A stretch of DNA of 64,000 nt from a virus. Of the stretch, positions 26,504 through 34,759 are shown in pieces. The stretch is from the IMG/VR virus record IMGVR_UViG_3300042562_000678, positions 1 to 64,000 of that record; one strand, 5' to 3'. The notes beneath the pieces were generated by a model. That model did not search any database. It was not told where the DNA came from and worked only from the letters and a program-made list of their open reading frames with translations. A program made the translations under genes and the position numbers. Numbering within the stretch: the stretch's first letter is position 1; every line of letters begins with the position of its first letter.

Positions 26504-28132
26504 TTACGCCATTTTGGAGAGTGCCAGCTCAGCCAGACCTGCCGGGCGCTTGTCGGCTTTAACTTTGCCGCCCTTTTTCATACCTGCCATTCTGGCCATA
26601 CCGTAGCCCGCCATGCCCAGACCTGCTAACTGCGACACGTTGCTGGGGGCCGCTTGGTACATGTTGGTGCTGGTGGACTGCATCGGGAGGCCGCGCAGCA
26701 TGTTGCTCATAAAGGCCAACTGCTGCTGAGGGTACTGCTGCGCCATGGCGTAGTTCTGAATCTGCTGGTTCAAGATGGCTTGCTGCTGAGCCTGCTGCTG
26801 AGCGCCCAACTGATTTTGCAAATTGATGTTGCCAACCTGTTGGCCGTACTGCGTCTGGCCCAACTGGCCCAACTGACCAGCGGCTTGCAGCCCTGTTTGC
26901 AACCCTTGCATGCCGTAGCCTGCGCCAAACTGGCGAGACTGCTCCCCGGCTTGCTGCCCAGCCAAACCGTACTGTGCTTTTAGTTGCGCAGCATTCATGC
27001 CTTGGCCCGCGCCAAACTGTCGGGACTGTTCACGCATCTGTTGCGCGTTCATGCCTTGCTGCTGGTTGGCCAGTTGTGCCTGGAGGTTTTGCCCAGAACC
27101 AAGCCCTTGGGTTTGCAGACGTGAAGCCAGATTTTGCTGGCCGACATTGAACCCCATGCCTTGATTGGCCAACTGCGCTTGCAAGTTCTGTCCCGCGCCC
27201 AATTGCTGTATGCCTAGTTGAGCGCCAAGATTTTGCTGACCCACAGTGAGACCTGCGCCTTGGTTGGCCAACTGTGCTTGCAGCCGTGCGTTTTGCTCAG
27301 CGTTGAACTGCTGCTGCGCATTTTGGAACGCGGCGTTCTGCCCTTGTGCTTGGATGTCGCCTTTCTGGGTGGCCAAGTTACGAGCGGCTTCAGCTTCCAT
27401 CAACCCTGCACGGGAGCCACCAAATGCGCCAGAACGAACGGCTTGGCCAGCACGCTGGGTGCCTGCAATATCGGCTTGGCGCTGGGCTTCGCGTTGCTGG
27501 ATGTCCACTACATTTTGCATGTAGGGGTTCATGTATTGGCTGGCAGTTCCCGGCTGGTTAAAGCTGTCCGCGCTGACACGCTCGGCAGGCCCCATCTGGT
27601 ATTGCTGCAACTGAGGCGCGTTTACATCTGCCGGGCCTTGCATTTGCAGGTCTTGCAACTGGGGGGCACTGACTTGTTGCGCACCAAAGCTCCCTGTTTG
27701 GTACTCTTGAGGCGCTTGGAACTGATTATCAAACTGCCCTGCTTGGTAGTTTGCCCCCATGGCGCGCTGTCCGGCCAAGCCTGCCAGACCAGACGCCGTA
27801 TCCAATTGAGGCGAAGTGCCCATATTGGCCGCGCCCCTGAACGCCTGCTCCTGCATGGGGCTGAACCCTGCAACGTACTTGGACGGGTCTTCGCTGAACG
27901 GCGTGTAGCCTTTTAAGCTGCTGGCGTATTTCTGCCCCGTGGTCGGGTCTGTCTCGTAGTTGTACAACTGCTGCTGGGTTGTGCCAAGCATCGTCTCTAC
28001 ATACGGACGCGCATATTCAGGGATGTTTGTGTTGGACACAGTGGTTTGCGTAGGCGGAGGAGCGCCACCACCCCCGCCCATATACAGGCGCGGGCCCATG
28101 AAAAAGTCGAGTATGTCGGTAAATTTGAACAT
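26504..28132 (-). CDS. Gln/Ala-rich repeat virion protein
   Basis: 542 residues. ATG 28132 was chosen because GAGGG lies just upstream and the longer reading would overlap the acetyltransferase gene. The N-terminus ('MFKFTDILDFFMG', then a Gly run) could be membrane-associating. Residues ~230-480 are a repetitive Gln/Ala/Gly/Asn series in which 'GQNLQAQLANQGxGxxVGQQNL' recurs about every 25-30 residues. The C-terminus is 'GMARMAGMKKGGKVKADKR', basic. Probably an internal or tail virion component; no enzymatic motif. Confidence 0.6.
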   Translation of the reverse strand: MFKFTDILDFFMGPRLYMGGGGGAPPPTQTTVSNTNIPEYARPYVETMLGTTQQQLYNYETDPTTGQKYASSLKGYTPFSEDPSKYVAGFSPMQEQAFRGAANMGTSPQLDTASGLAGLAGQRAMGANYQAGQFDNQFQAPQEYQTGSFGAQQVSAPQLQDLQMQGPADVNAPQLQQYQMGPAERVSADSFNQPGTASQYMNPYMQNVVDIQQREAQRQADIAGTQRAGQAVRSGAFGGSRAGLMEAEAARNLATQKGDIQAQGQNAAFQNAQQQFNAEQNARLQAQLANQGAGLTVGQQNLGAQLGIQQLGAGQNLQAQLANQGMGFNVGQQNLASRLQTQGLGSGQNLQAQLANQQQGMNAQQMREQSRQFGAGQGMNAAQLKAQYGLAGQQAGEQSRQFGAGYGMQGLQTGLQAAGQLGQLGQTQYGQQVGNINLQNQLGAQQQAQQQAILNQQIQNYAMAQQYPQQQLAFMSNMLRGLPMQSTSTNMYQAAPSNVSQLAGLGMAGYGMARMAGMKKGGKVKADKRPAGLAELALSKMA

Positions 28133-28142
28133 CACAATGCCC

Positions 28143-28556
28143 TCATATTTTTGTTTCAACCACGGTATAACGCCGTGTAAATCCCTGGCTCTCCAAGAGA
28201 CGCACCATTGCTGGACGCCCTCCGGCTTGGATTTTGGTAGCACCCATGCCGCGCAACACTGCTTTTAACTGGTCCAGTACTGGCTCGTTGACAATCCCGG
28301 TACCCCCGGCGCTGGTCACAAACGCCACCCGATCATTGGGGTAGTTTTGAAAAGCAATTGTCATCGCCCCGTTAACTTGACTGTCTTCGTCAGTGGCCAC
28401 TAACAAAGTCCAGTGCCCCAGCGTGACGTACATCTTGATCTGCTCAAGCGAGTAGTCATCCCCGCCAAACTTTTCTGTTGCAGCGATGAATTTCTCCACC
28501 AGCGGCCAAGTCTGGGCAGCGTACTGTTGCGGAACATGCTGGACAGTGAGCGTCAT
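28143..28556 (-). CDS. GNAT-like acetyltransferase-fold protein
   Basis: 137 residues. A helix-strand order with 'WTLLVATDEDSQVNGAMTIAF' (as two pieces), a beta strand 'RVAFVTSAGGTG' in the place of the acetyl-CoA strand, then 'LDQLKAVLRGMGATKIQAG' and 'RLLESQGFTRRYTVVE' gives the usual GNAT ending (helix, 'GF' turn, strand). The pyrophosphate-binding loop is weakly conserved, so catalysis is uncertain. Similar proteins occur among late genes of podoviruses. It overlaps the next upstream gene by 4 nt. Confidence 0.6.
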   Translation of the reverse strand: MTLTVQHVPQQYAAQTWPLVEKFIAATEKFGGDDYSLEQIKMYVTLGHWTLLVATDEDSQVNGAMTIAFQNYPNDRVAFVTSAGGTGIVNEPVLDQLKAVLRGMGATKIQAGGRPAMVRLLESQGFTRRYTVVETKI

Positions 28557-29722
28557 GCTGGCATGTACTTGGTCGGGTTGATCTGCTTGGCTTGCGACTT
28601 TTTGCCTGTCCTGGCGGCGCGAACCCTGTCCATCATCTTGTACAACTGCTTGGCCCCAGCGTCCGATGAGCCGTTACCCAAGCCCGACACCACATCGGCG
28701 GGAACCACAAACTCGTCGTTGGCCAACCGGGCGGGTTGCTTGCCTGCAATGGTGGCAGGAATGCTGTCACTCATACCGTCGCCTGGGCCTTTGAGCATGC
28801 GTCCGCCACGAGCGTAGTCCGCGTAACCGCCCAGATCGGCCAAGCCCCCGCCCGCCATACCGGGCCGGGCAACCATCTTCGTGCCAGCTTCAGCGTCATA
28901 CCGATCGGGGTCGTAGCTCAAGGGGGGAGTTGCGTACTTATCTTGCTGCTGTCTGTTTAGCAGACGTTCTAAATCAGCACCAAAACCTTTACCAACTGCC
29001 CCTAAAAACCCGCCGTCCGCCATGTTGCGGTAGTCTTTGTACACCGGGGTGTAGGGGGTGGGGGGCTTGACTTCAAGCGGCTTGTAGCGGTCTGGGTCGT
29101 ACTTTAGCTTGTTCAATGGGCCGTCATACGGTTCTTGGCCGGGATAAGGACTCTTGCGGTCTGCCAGCATTGCCGCAGCCGCCAGGGGAATGCCGTATTT
29201 TGCTACGGGGTTGAGCCCGCCGTACCAGTTAGCGGCGGAGTTTGCCATGCCTGCAATACCACTAGGAGCGGCGGGAGCCGCCATACTGGGAACCATTGCA
29301 GCCTGCTGTCCCACATACGGGGTAGCTATTCCAGACCCAATGGCATCAACACCAGCAGCACCAGCGGCGGGAAGGGCGCTAGCCGCAGCGGCGGGAGCGG
29401 CGGGGGCCAAACTTGCAAGTCCCGCCAATTGAGACGCCTCAACTGATCCAGCAGCAGCGGCAGCAGCCTGAGCCGGTGTTAACGCAGAGGCAGCTAAATA
29501 CGCGCTGTCGGCAGCAAGTGCTCCAGCCGCAGTCCCAGCACCAGCAGCCCCGGCTCCCGCGCCCGCCGTCCCTGCTCCAGCAAGCGTCTCCCCACCAAGA
29601 GTTCCGCCAGAAAAGTACAAGGCAGTCGCTGCCGCGATCAACGGTGCGTTCTTAGACAGACCTAAATCTTTGTCAAGGTTGGCAAGGTCTTTGCCGGGGT
29701 CGAATCCGCCACCACCGCTCAT
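28553..29722 (-). CDS. Ala/Gly-rich virion protein
   Basis: 389 residues; ATG behind AGGAG. Residues ~25-170 are almost only Ala, Gly, Ser and Pro, with transmembrane-like stretches ('APLIAAATALYFSGG'). The middle has repeated 'YDPDRY' turns (two copies, ~205 and ~265). The C-terminus 'GPGDGMSDSIPATIAG' with 'ARLANDEFVVPADVVSGLG' is a conserved tail seen in late proteins of related phages. Likely part of the internal or tail complex. Confidence 0.6.
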   Translation of the reverse strand: MSGGGGFDPGKDLANLDKDLGLSKNAPLIAAATALYFSGGTLGGETLAGAGTAGAGAGAAGAGTAAGALAADSAYLAASALTPAQAAAAAAGSVEASQLAGLASLAPAAPAAAASALPAAGAAGVDAIGSGIATPYVGQQAAMVPSMAAPAAPSGIAGMANSAANWYGGLNPVAKYGIPLAAAAMLADRKSPYPGQEPYDGPLNKLKYDPDRYKPLEVKPPTPYTPVYKDYRNMADGGFLGAVGKGFGADLERLLNRQQQDKYATPPLSYDPDRYDAEAGTKMVARPGMAGGGLADLGGYADYARGGRMLKGPGDGMSDSIPATIAGKQPARLANDEFVVPADVVSGLGNGSSDAGAKQLYKMMDRVRAARTGKKSQAKQINPTKYMPA

Positions 29723-29758
29723 AGCGCACTCCTGGTTAATTGTTCAAATGGTAGCATG

Positions 29759-30085
29759 TTAGGCCTTTATTCGCAAAGGGTAGCTGGTGGCTGCGCCGCC
29801 TGAAGTGTCGTAGTAAATGTCGCCTGAACGCAGGTTGGCAAAGTCAGCTTGAGTTGGTAAGCTGATGGTGAACTGCCCTGGCGTAGTGGGGCTTGGTTGA
29901 GCAAGCGTTAAACCTGATACCACGTTGGCAGTCCCGACCCCCGCAGAACCAAATATTGCAGGAACCGGGGCGTTAATCTGGTTGAAATACAGCCGCAAGA
30001 TGTTCATAAACTGCTCTTGGTACTGAGCACTGTACTCAGTCGGGGCCGATGGCAAGCGTGGGGGAGCGACGGTTTTAAATCCCAT
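29759..30085 (-). CDS. 108-aa structural-type protein
   Basis: ATG 30085 has GGAGATAAC just upstream; an in-frame longer version would run into the preceding gene and is rejected. The N-terminal helix 'YSAQYQEQFMNILRLYFNQI' is a common motif of small phage virion proteins. A beta-rich half follows, with 'GDIYYDTSGGAATSYPLRIK', like a coat or tail attachment fold. Position among tail genes supports a structural role. Confidence 0.6.
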   Translation of the reverse strand: MGFKTVAPPRLPSAPTEYSAQYQEQFMNILRLYFNQINAPVPAIFGSAGVGTANVVSGLTLAQPSPTTPGQFTISLPTQADFANLRSGDIYYDTSGGAATSYPLRIKA

Positions 30086-30086
30086 G

Positions 30087-32591
30087 TTATCTCCTGCCGT
30101 CCGGGCGAATGTCAATGCGCGGTGCGCCCAGTTGCCACTGCACCCCCAGGCCGTCCAAGGCCGAGCCAACGGTTCCAGAACTGACCTTGAACGCCATCTG
30201 CCGCCCACGAATCCGCACATACACCTGTTGGGTGAACTGTTGCACGTTGTACGTGATCTGGTTCTGGTAGTTCTGGGCGCTGGTCACCCCTGGATTGTTT
30301 GAAGGCCCATAAGCCGCGCCGGGGAAAGTCCTGGGTATGGCCGTGAAATACGCAGTTGGTTGGTTCACATTGGACCCATCAAACGTCAGGTCAGGAATCA
30401 AGCGCCACACAAAACCAAAGTTGTTGCCCTCTCCGATGTCAAAGTCGGATGACTGCACATTGGCCACAATCGGGACGGGCGGATTAACCGTGCCGTCATC
30501 TACACCGTCTTCGTGATAAACCAACAAACCATTGTCACTTCCGCCAGCAGCACCGTAAGTAGCCGCCATGGGAAACGCACGAAGTGAGCTGTCCAACCAA
30601 GCGGTTCGTCCTTGATTTACGTTGTTGTAGTTCGACCAGTCGCCGTAGTACCAGACGTTATCCAAGTAGTTGTATATGACGTATCGGTCGATGACGTTGG
30701 AATTGGCAGAACAGTACTGCCACCAGACCTCGTTGTAGCCTTCGTTTGTGCCAGACACAAACTGAAACGATTGCGTTTTGTTGATGTCGGTAAACACATA
30801 CTCGCGCAGCGTAGACGGCAGCGTTTCCACCCGGCCTGAGTACATGTAGAACTTATCCAGCCCCATCCAGTATGTAATGTTGCTGGCTGTCGCTACCACG
30901 TTGGGGCCAGCAATGGATATGTTGTCCCCCAGAATTTGGAAGCTCCACACATAGGGCGGGCCAAGATATTGCATAGAGTAAATGGCGGAATCCGTAAACA
31001 CCAAAATTTCTTGTCGAGCCTGCTGGGCTGTAATGATGGCCGATCCGTGGCTGAGCCTGTAATCCCCGGCTTGGTTGGTAGTGAGCGGAGTCCAAGTCCA
31101 GATGCTTTCTTGATCTGACCAACGAATCTGCATTGGGTCAAGCGCAGCAGTGGCGTACACACCAGTCGGGTCATTTGTGCCAAACGCAATTACAAACCGG
31201 GATGCGTCTGATACAGCCACAAAATTTACAACGGATGGGCAAGTGGAATCTACTACCAACCCGTTAATAGTCGCCCCCGCCGCAATGACAATACCCCGAT
31301 CAAAAATAGTTGGGTTTGCATTAACGTCCCAGTAGTAAAGCGGCCCACCCCGAGGGTTGAATACGAGGTTCTCGCCAAAGTTTGACTGGCTCCAAGTGCG
31401 CAGTTGCAAGCCAATACCAAAGCCTGCGGGGGCAGCAGAACCCCAGCCTGTAGCCGCGCTTGTCCCGGTCGTAGCGTACTGAGCAACAGCCGCACCGTTT
31501 GAATGCGCAGTCACATACCCCGCGTACCCGCGCACGCATCCCGTAAACGAAGTGCCTGTTTTGCCGGAGTAAGAAATGATCTCGCCATCAACGGCAAACA
31601 CGCCTGTCGCGGTAAAAGTGGCCGCAGAAGTCACGTTGATGGTTGATGTGGCGTATTGAATTACTCCAGTAGAAACGACGTGTGCAGCGGCGGTAGACCC
31701 ACTTGCTGCACGGGTGCAACCAGTCAAAGTCGTGGCCGTTACGCCTGAATAGGAGATGATCTCGCCGTCAATTAAGACGCTGCCAGACGCAGCAAGAGGG
31801 GCGGTGCTGGCAACGCTGATGGTTGTTACTGCGCTGTCGATGGCGGCTGACAGTGTAGTGTTGGCGACAGTGGCCAAAGCGCCGTTCAAAGTGGTTGTGG
31901 CTAACGGTCCCGTAGAACCGCCCCAGCCCCCTGCGCCCCAGCCTGCGCCAACGGTGTACACGTCGCCGCCAGTAGAAATTTGATAGGCCGCTACGACTGA
32001 TGCACCGCCGTTACCTGAGTCGCTGGCGTTTGCTGCAACAGACGTTGTGATGCTGTATGTGCTTGACGAGATGTATGTGATCTGAAACTCAGCGTTGAGA
32101 ATGGTGGCAGTGATATTGCCGCCAAGGCTTGCGGCCCCGCTAAAAGTTACAAAGTCTCCTGTCTGGCCACCATACCCGGAATCAGTTACTACGACCGTTG
32201 TTGAACCGGTGGTAGCGGCAAACGTAGCGCCCCCTGCCGTTGTGGTTTCCCGAAGTGGGGTTACGTCATAGAAATTGCCGTCCGTGCCGTTTTGAATGTA
32301 GTACTTGAGGTTGGTGCCCAAGCTCAACAGGTTGTATCCAGACAGTGTGACCCAGTTCCACAGAGCGCGGCACACCCCCCACAACGTGCCAGATGCGGGG
32401 TAAATGATACTGGTGGTCACGCCAGAAACGTCAGGAGACAGAGCGCCCTCATCTTTTACCCAGCCGCCAATCTTTTCGGGTAGACCAGAACGAAAGCGCA
32501 CCTTGTTGGTTTGATACCAGCCGCCTTCATTGCCGTAGTTGGTGCTCTCTCGGTTTGTGCCGGGTCTGAATGCAAGTTTCTGTAAGGGCAT
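30087..32591 (-). CDS. large beta-rich virion (tail) protein
   Basis: 834 residues; RBS AGGA, ATG 32591. It begins 'LAFRPGTNRESTNYGNEGG', a start found in large podovirus structural proteins annotated as tail or stabilisation components. The body is Thr/Ser/Gly/Val rich. Two similar modules (around residues 240-330) have 'IDSAVTTISVASTAPLAASG' and 'DGEIISYSG', repeated Ig-like or carbohydrate-contact units. The C-terminus has 'YVRIRGRQMAFKV'. No enzymatic motif. Confidence 0.65.
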   Translation of the reverse strand: MPLQKLAFRPGTNRESTNYGNEGGWYQTNKVRFRSGLPEKIGGWVKDEGALSPDVSGVTTSIIYPASGTLWGVCRALWNWVTLSGYNLLSLGTNLKYYIQNGTDGNFYDVTPLRETTTAGGATFAATTGSTTVVVTDSGYGGQTGDFVTFSGAASLGGNITATILNAEFQITYISSSTYSITTSVAANASDSGNGGASVVAAYQISTGGDVYTVGAGWGAGGWGGSTGPLATTTLNGALATVANTTLSAAIDSAVTTISVASTAPLAASGSVLIDGEIISYSGVTATTLTGCTRAASGSTAAAHVVSTGVIQYATSTINVTSAATFTATGVFAVDGEIISYSGKTGTSFTGCVRGYAGYVTAHSNGAAVAQYATTGTSAATGWGSAAPAGFGIGLQLRTWSQSNFGENLVFNPRGGPLYYWDVNANPTIFDRGIVIAAGATINGLVVDSTCPSVVNFVAVSDASRFVIAFGTNDPTGVYATAALDPMQIRWSDQESIWTWTPLTTNQAGDYRLSHGSAIITAQQARQEILVFTDSAIYSMQYLGPPYVWSFQILGDNISIAGPNVVATASNITYWMGLDKFYMYSGRVETLPSTLREYVFTDINKTQSFQFVSGTNEGYNEVWWQYCSANSNVIDRYVIYNYLDNVWYYGDWSNYNNVNQGRTAWLDSSLRAFPMAATYGAAGGSDNGLLVYHEDGVDDGTVNPPVPIVANVQSSDFDIGEGNNFGFVWRLIPDLTFDGSNVNQPTAYFTAIPRTFPGAAYGPSNNPGVTSAQNYQNQITYNVQQFTQQVYVRIRGRQMAFKVSSGTVGSALDGLGVQWQLGAPRIDIRPDGRR

Positions 32592-32599
32592 TTCGATTC

Positions 32600-33076
32600 C
32601 TATGACAAGAACATGGCGCGTTCGTCAATCCGACGGTTTTGCAGCCCTTTGAGTATTTTCCCACCAGCCATGCAATACTTCAAGAGTTCTTCCGCAGCAC
32701 CCGCTTTATCGCCCCGAAGCAGCTTTTGACGAAGCGTTGAACGCTGGAGTGTTCCAAGACCGACATTAAAACTAAAGCTAACAAGGCTATCATACATGCC
32801 TTGTGTAAGGGGAACGGGGCAGAACTGAGCCACTCCACGCTCAAACCTTGCAAGATCGCTTCTGAGAATCCCATCTACTTCATCCTTTGAAAATGTGCGG
32901 CTATCTTCTGGGCGAAGCGGGTAAGCTCCTCTTTGATCCATTGGTATCTTAGCTTGGTCTGGGTAAAGTACATGTCCGACTCCTATTGTCCAAAGCAGGG
33001 CTGGGCACCGATACGGCTTGTATCGAATGCCCTCGTGGTGGCAGATGACCTTGATGGCCTCTGGGCTGAGATTCAT
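32600..33076 (-). CDS. endolysin, T4-type lysozyme (GH24)
   Basis: 158 residues from ATG 33076 in an ATGA overlap with the holin-like gene. The catalytic region 'HEGIRYKPYRCPALLWTIGVGH' (read as two halves) gives the Glu, and then a Cys where T4 lysozyme has Asp20, and the Thr of 'WTIGVGH'. Downstream, 'ALVSFSFNVGLGTLQRSTL' style sequence ('SLVSFSFNVGLG') and 'LLRGDKAGAAEELLKY' are GH24 signatures. It cleaves the MurNAc-GlcNAc bond of peptidoglycan. No signal peptide, so it depends on a holin for release. Confidence 0.9.
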   Translation of the reverse strand: MNLSPEAIKVICHHEGIRYKPYRCPALLWTIGVGHVLYPDQAKIPMDQRGAYPLRPEDSRTFSKDEVDGILRSDLARFERGVAQFCPVPLTQGMYDSLVSFSFNVGLGTLQRSTLRQKLLRGDKAGAAEELLKYCMAGGKILKGLQNRRIDERAMFLS

Positions 33077-33576
33077 TTCTTGAACGCCTGACCGCCAAAC
33101 CAGAACGACACGATACAAGCCCAGATGATCTGGGTCTCATCGTCCCACAGGCTGTCCAACGCCACGGTGAATTCAACGTTTGTGTGCCATGCGTAGTAGA
33201 AGCCAAAGATTTCCACAAACATAAACATGGCAAACATGCCGTAGGTGATGACGCTGCGGGTGGCGGCACGCATGTTGATGACCCAGGTACTTGCACCTTG
33301 CCCAAGGGCTATATCGTGCGCATACAGGGCTTGGCGCTCCTGCATTGCCGTCTGGGCGTTGGTGACCTCTGCGTTGATCTGAATTTGCTCAGTCTGGATG
33401 TGTTCAATCCGTTCCTGCGCCTCCAGGCCAGCTTTCTTCAAAGTCAGTTCCCGTTCGGTCTGCATGGCGGCAAGTGCCAACTCATGCTTTTTGTCGGCCC
33501 GGTCTTGAAAGAATTCCAGAATCTTGGGCAAACCGCCCATGAGGAAGCTGATGAGGGATGAGAATAAAGTGAGCAT
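33073..33576 (-). CDS. holin-like membrane protein (3-TM type)
   Basis: 167 residues. An N-terminal hydrophobic/amphipathic segment (~1-22) is followed by a charged coiled coil (~25-90). Then come two membrane helices, 'VITYGMFAMFMFVEIFGFYY' (~112-131) and 'IIWACIVSFWFGGQAF' (~149-165). The final 'WACIVSFWFGGQAFKK' resembles the C-terminus of the 3-TM holins known from gene transfer agents. It lies immediately upstream of the lysozyme with an ATGA overlap, the usual lysis-gene order. Holin function is inferred. Confidence 0.7.
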   Translation of the reverse strand: MLTLFSSLISFLMGGLPKILEFFQDRADKKHELALAAMQTERELTLKKAGLEAQERIEHIQTEQIQINAEVTNAQTAMQERQALYAHDIALGQGASTWVINMRAATRSVITYGMFAMFMFVEIFGFYYAWHTNVEFTVALDSLWDDETQIIWACIVSFWFGGQAFKK

Positions 33577-33579
33577 TGT

Positions 33580-34035
33580 TTAACCTTTCAAATCAAAACT
33601 TAAATTGGGGTGGCGTGGATACTGCACAACGCGCTCCCCTTCAGGACACTTGTATTTGATGGTCGCCAGCAAGGTTGCCTTGCCGCTGGCAATCTTCTCT
33701 TTTTGCACCATCGTCAACTGGTACGTAAATGTATCAATCTCTGGGCCTGCTGGGCCGCTGAATCTGCTTGCGGTGGTGGTCGCTTCATGCACCATACCCG
33801 ATGCGTCCCGAATGCTTGGGGTAAAACTTTCAACGGAGCAGTCATCGCGCTTCTTAATCCGTGCGACAGTTACGTTTATTGGCTGTCCAGCCTCTGCCAC
33901 GATCTTGAAGTTCTCAGGCGACCACTCAATGATTGCGCGGTCAAACCAGCCAAACTTGTCGGCCAGCGTGTAACTGCCACCCAGTGCGGCAACGCTTGCG
34001 GCAACTGCTCCAATGGCCTTGGTAAGGTCAATCAT
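33580..34035 (-). CDS. membrane-anchored lysis-cassette protein, unknown
   Basis: 151 residues. Residues ~5-27 are a hydrophobic Ala/Val/Leu anchor. The rest is a beta-rich domain with two Cys (in 'KKRDDCSVES' and 'KYKCPEGE') that could form a disulfide if periplasmic. It overlaps the upstream small TM gene by 4 nt and is followed by the holin-like gene. A spanin-like or membrane-topology role in lysis is possible but there is no lipobox. Confidence 0.5.
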   Translation of the reverse strand: MIDLTKAIGAVAASVAALGGSYTLADKFGWFDRAIIEWSPENFKIVAEAGQPINVTVARIKKRDDCSVESFTPSIRDASGMVHEATTTASRFSGPAGPEIDTFTYQLTMVQKEKIASGKATLLATIKYKCPEGERVVQYPRHPNLSFDLKG

Positions 34036-34331
34036 TTTTCTTCCTTCTTTTGAGCTTCTTCAATCTGCTTGCGCAGTTTTTCCGTTTTTTCCATTTGTGC
34101 TCGGGCCTCCCGTTTCACCACCATCGTATCCACATACAGCATCCCAACCAAGGGGATGACCAGCACAAAGACCAACGCAAACAGGACTAAGACAAAAAGG
34201 TATCCAAACGACCCCGATGATGAAGACTGATTATCCACAGTAGGCATATCAGGTATCCGATTACGAAAACCACCACCGCCGTTTCCAAAACCCTGTCCAG
34301 AATCAGATTTTTTAACCTTTGTCGCTGCCAT
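34032..34331 (-). CDS. single-TM protein with charged coiled-coil tail
   Basis: 99 residues. A Gly/Ser-rich N-terminus of ~42 residues is followed by a transmembrane helix 'YLFVLVLFALVFVLVIPLVG' (~44-63) and a Lys/Glu coiled coil (~73-99). Its first 145 nt are out of frame inside the 3' end of the next gene listed, an embedded arrangement like that of some spanin genes. The start ATG has a weak GGGTGA. It could be an i-spanin analogue, but homology is not visible. Confidence 0.5.
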   Translation of the reverse strand: MAATKVKKSDSGQGFGNGGGGFRNRIPDMPTVDNQSSSSGSFGYLFVLVLFALVFVLVIPLVGMLYVDTMVVKREARAQMEKTEKLRKQIEEAQKKEEK

Positions 34332-34756
34332 GCTTTCACCCGCTTTTCGTGCAACTCCCGTGCCGCTTGCTCCGATTTCTGGTCCAACAGCTTTTGATAC
34401 TCTTCAACGATCTCCCGCCAAAGATCAGGTTGACCCATCTCCCAGCGCACCATTCTCTCAAGATCGGCATAAAACTGCTTGGTCTGCCGCAGATACATCA
34501 CATTGTCGATGGCTTGTGTGGCAAGGTCGTCTTTAATCCCCTTCTTCTGATTCTCTTCACGTTGGTACTGCGCCTTCTCGTGGCTGGCCTCCAACTCCGC
34601 GTGTCCTTTGAAAAACTTTGAGAGCGCTCCGCTGACTTCCCCTGTGATCTTTGTCAGATCGTTGCCTGTTTTCTTCAGGTCTTGATAGACGGCAATGCAC
34701 CCCTTTATGCCTTCATAGGCTCCCTTGCAGAGTGCGAATGCCGTGATCGGGTCAAT
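34187..34756 (-). CDS. membrane-anchored helical protein, apparent ATT start
   Basis: 189 residues if ATT 34756 initiates. The frame opens directly behind the TAA of the tail fibre gene (same frame, one codon between) with no ATG, GTG or TTG for >50 codons. Phage proteins of this kind usually begin Met-Asp-Pro-(Ile/Val), and ATT is followed exactly by Asp-Pro-Ile. Residues ~1-55 are helical with 'GAYEGIKGCIAVYQDLKKTG'. The middle is a charged coiled coil, and 'AVVVFVIGYLICLLWIISL' near the C-terminus is a TM helix. A TTG at 34594 is the first conventional start and would give 135 residues. Confidence 0.55.
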   Translation of the reverse strand: MDPITAFALCKGAYEGIKGCIAVYQDLKKTGNDLTKITGEVSGALSKFFKGHAELEASHEKAQYQREENQKKGIKDDLATQAIDNVMYLRQTKQFYADLERMVRWEMGQPDLWREIVEEYQKLLDQKSEQAARELHEKRVKAWQRQRLKNLILDRVLETAVVVFVIGYLICLLWIISLHHRGRLDTFLS

Positions 34757-34759
34757 TTG

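Noticed and set aside
34231-34239. Perfect DnaA box TTATCCACA
   Set aside because: A single copy inside a coding region, with no second box or AT-rich unwinding element; likely chance.
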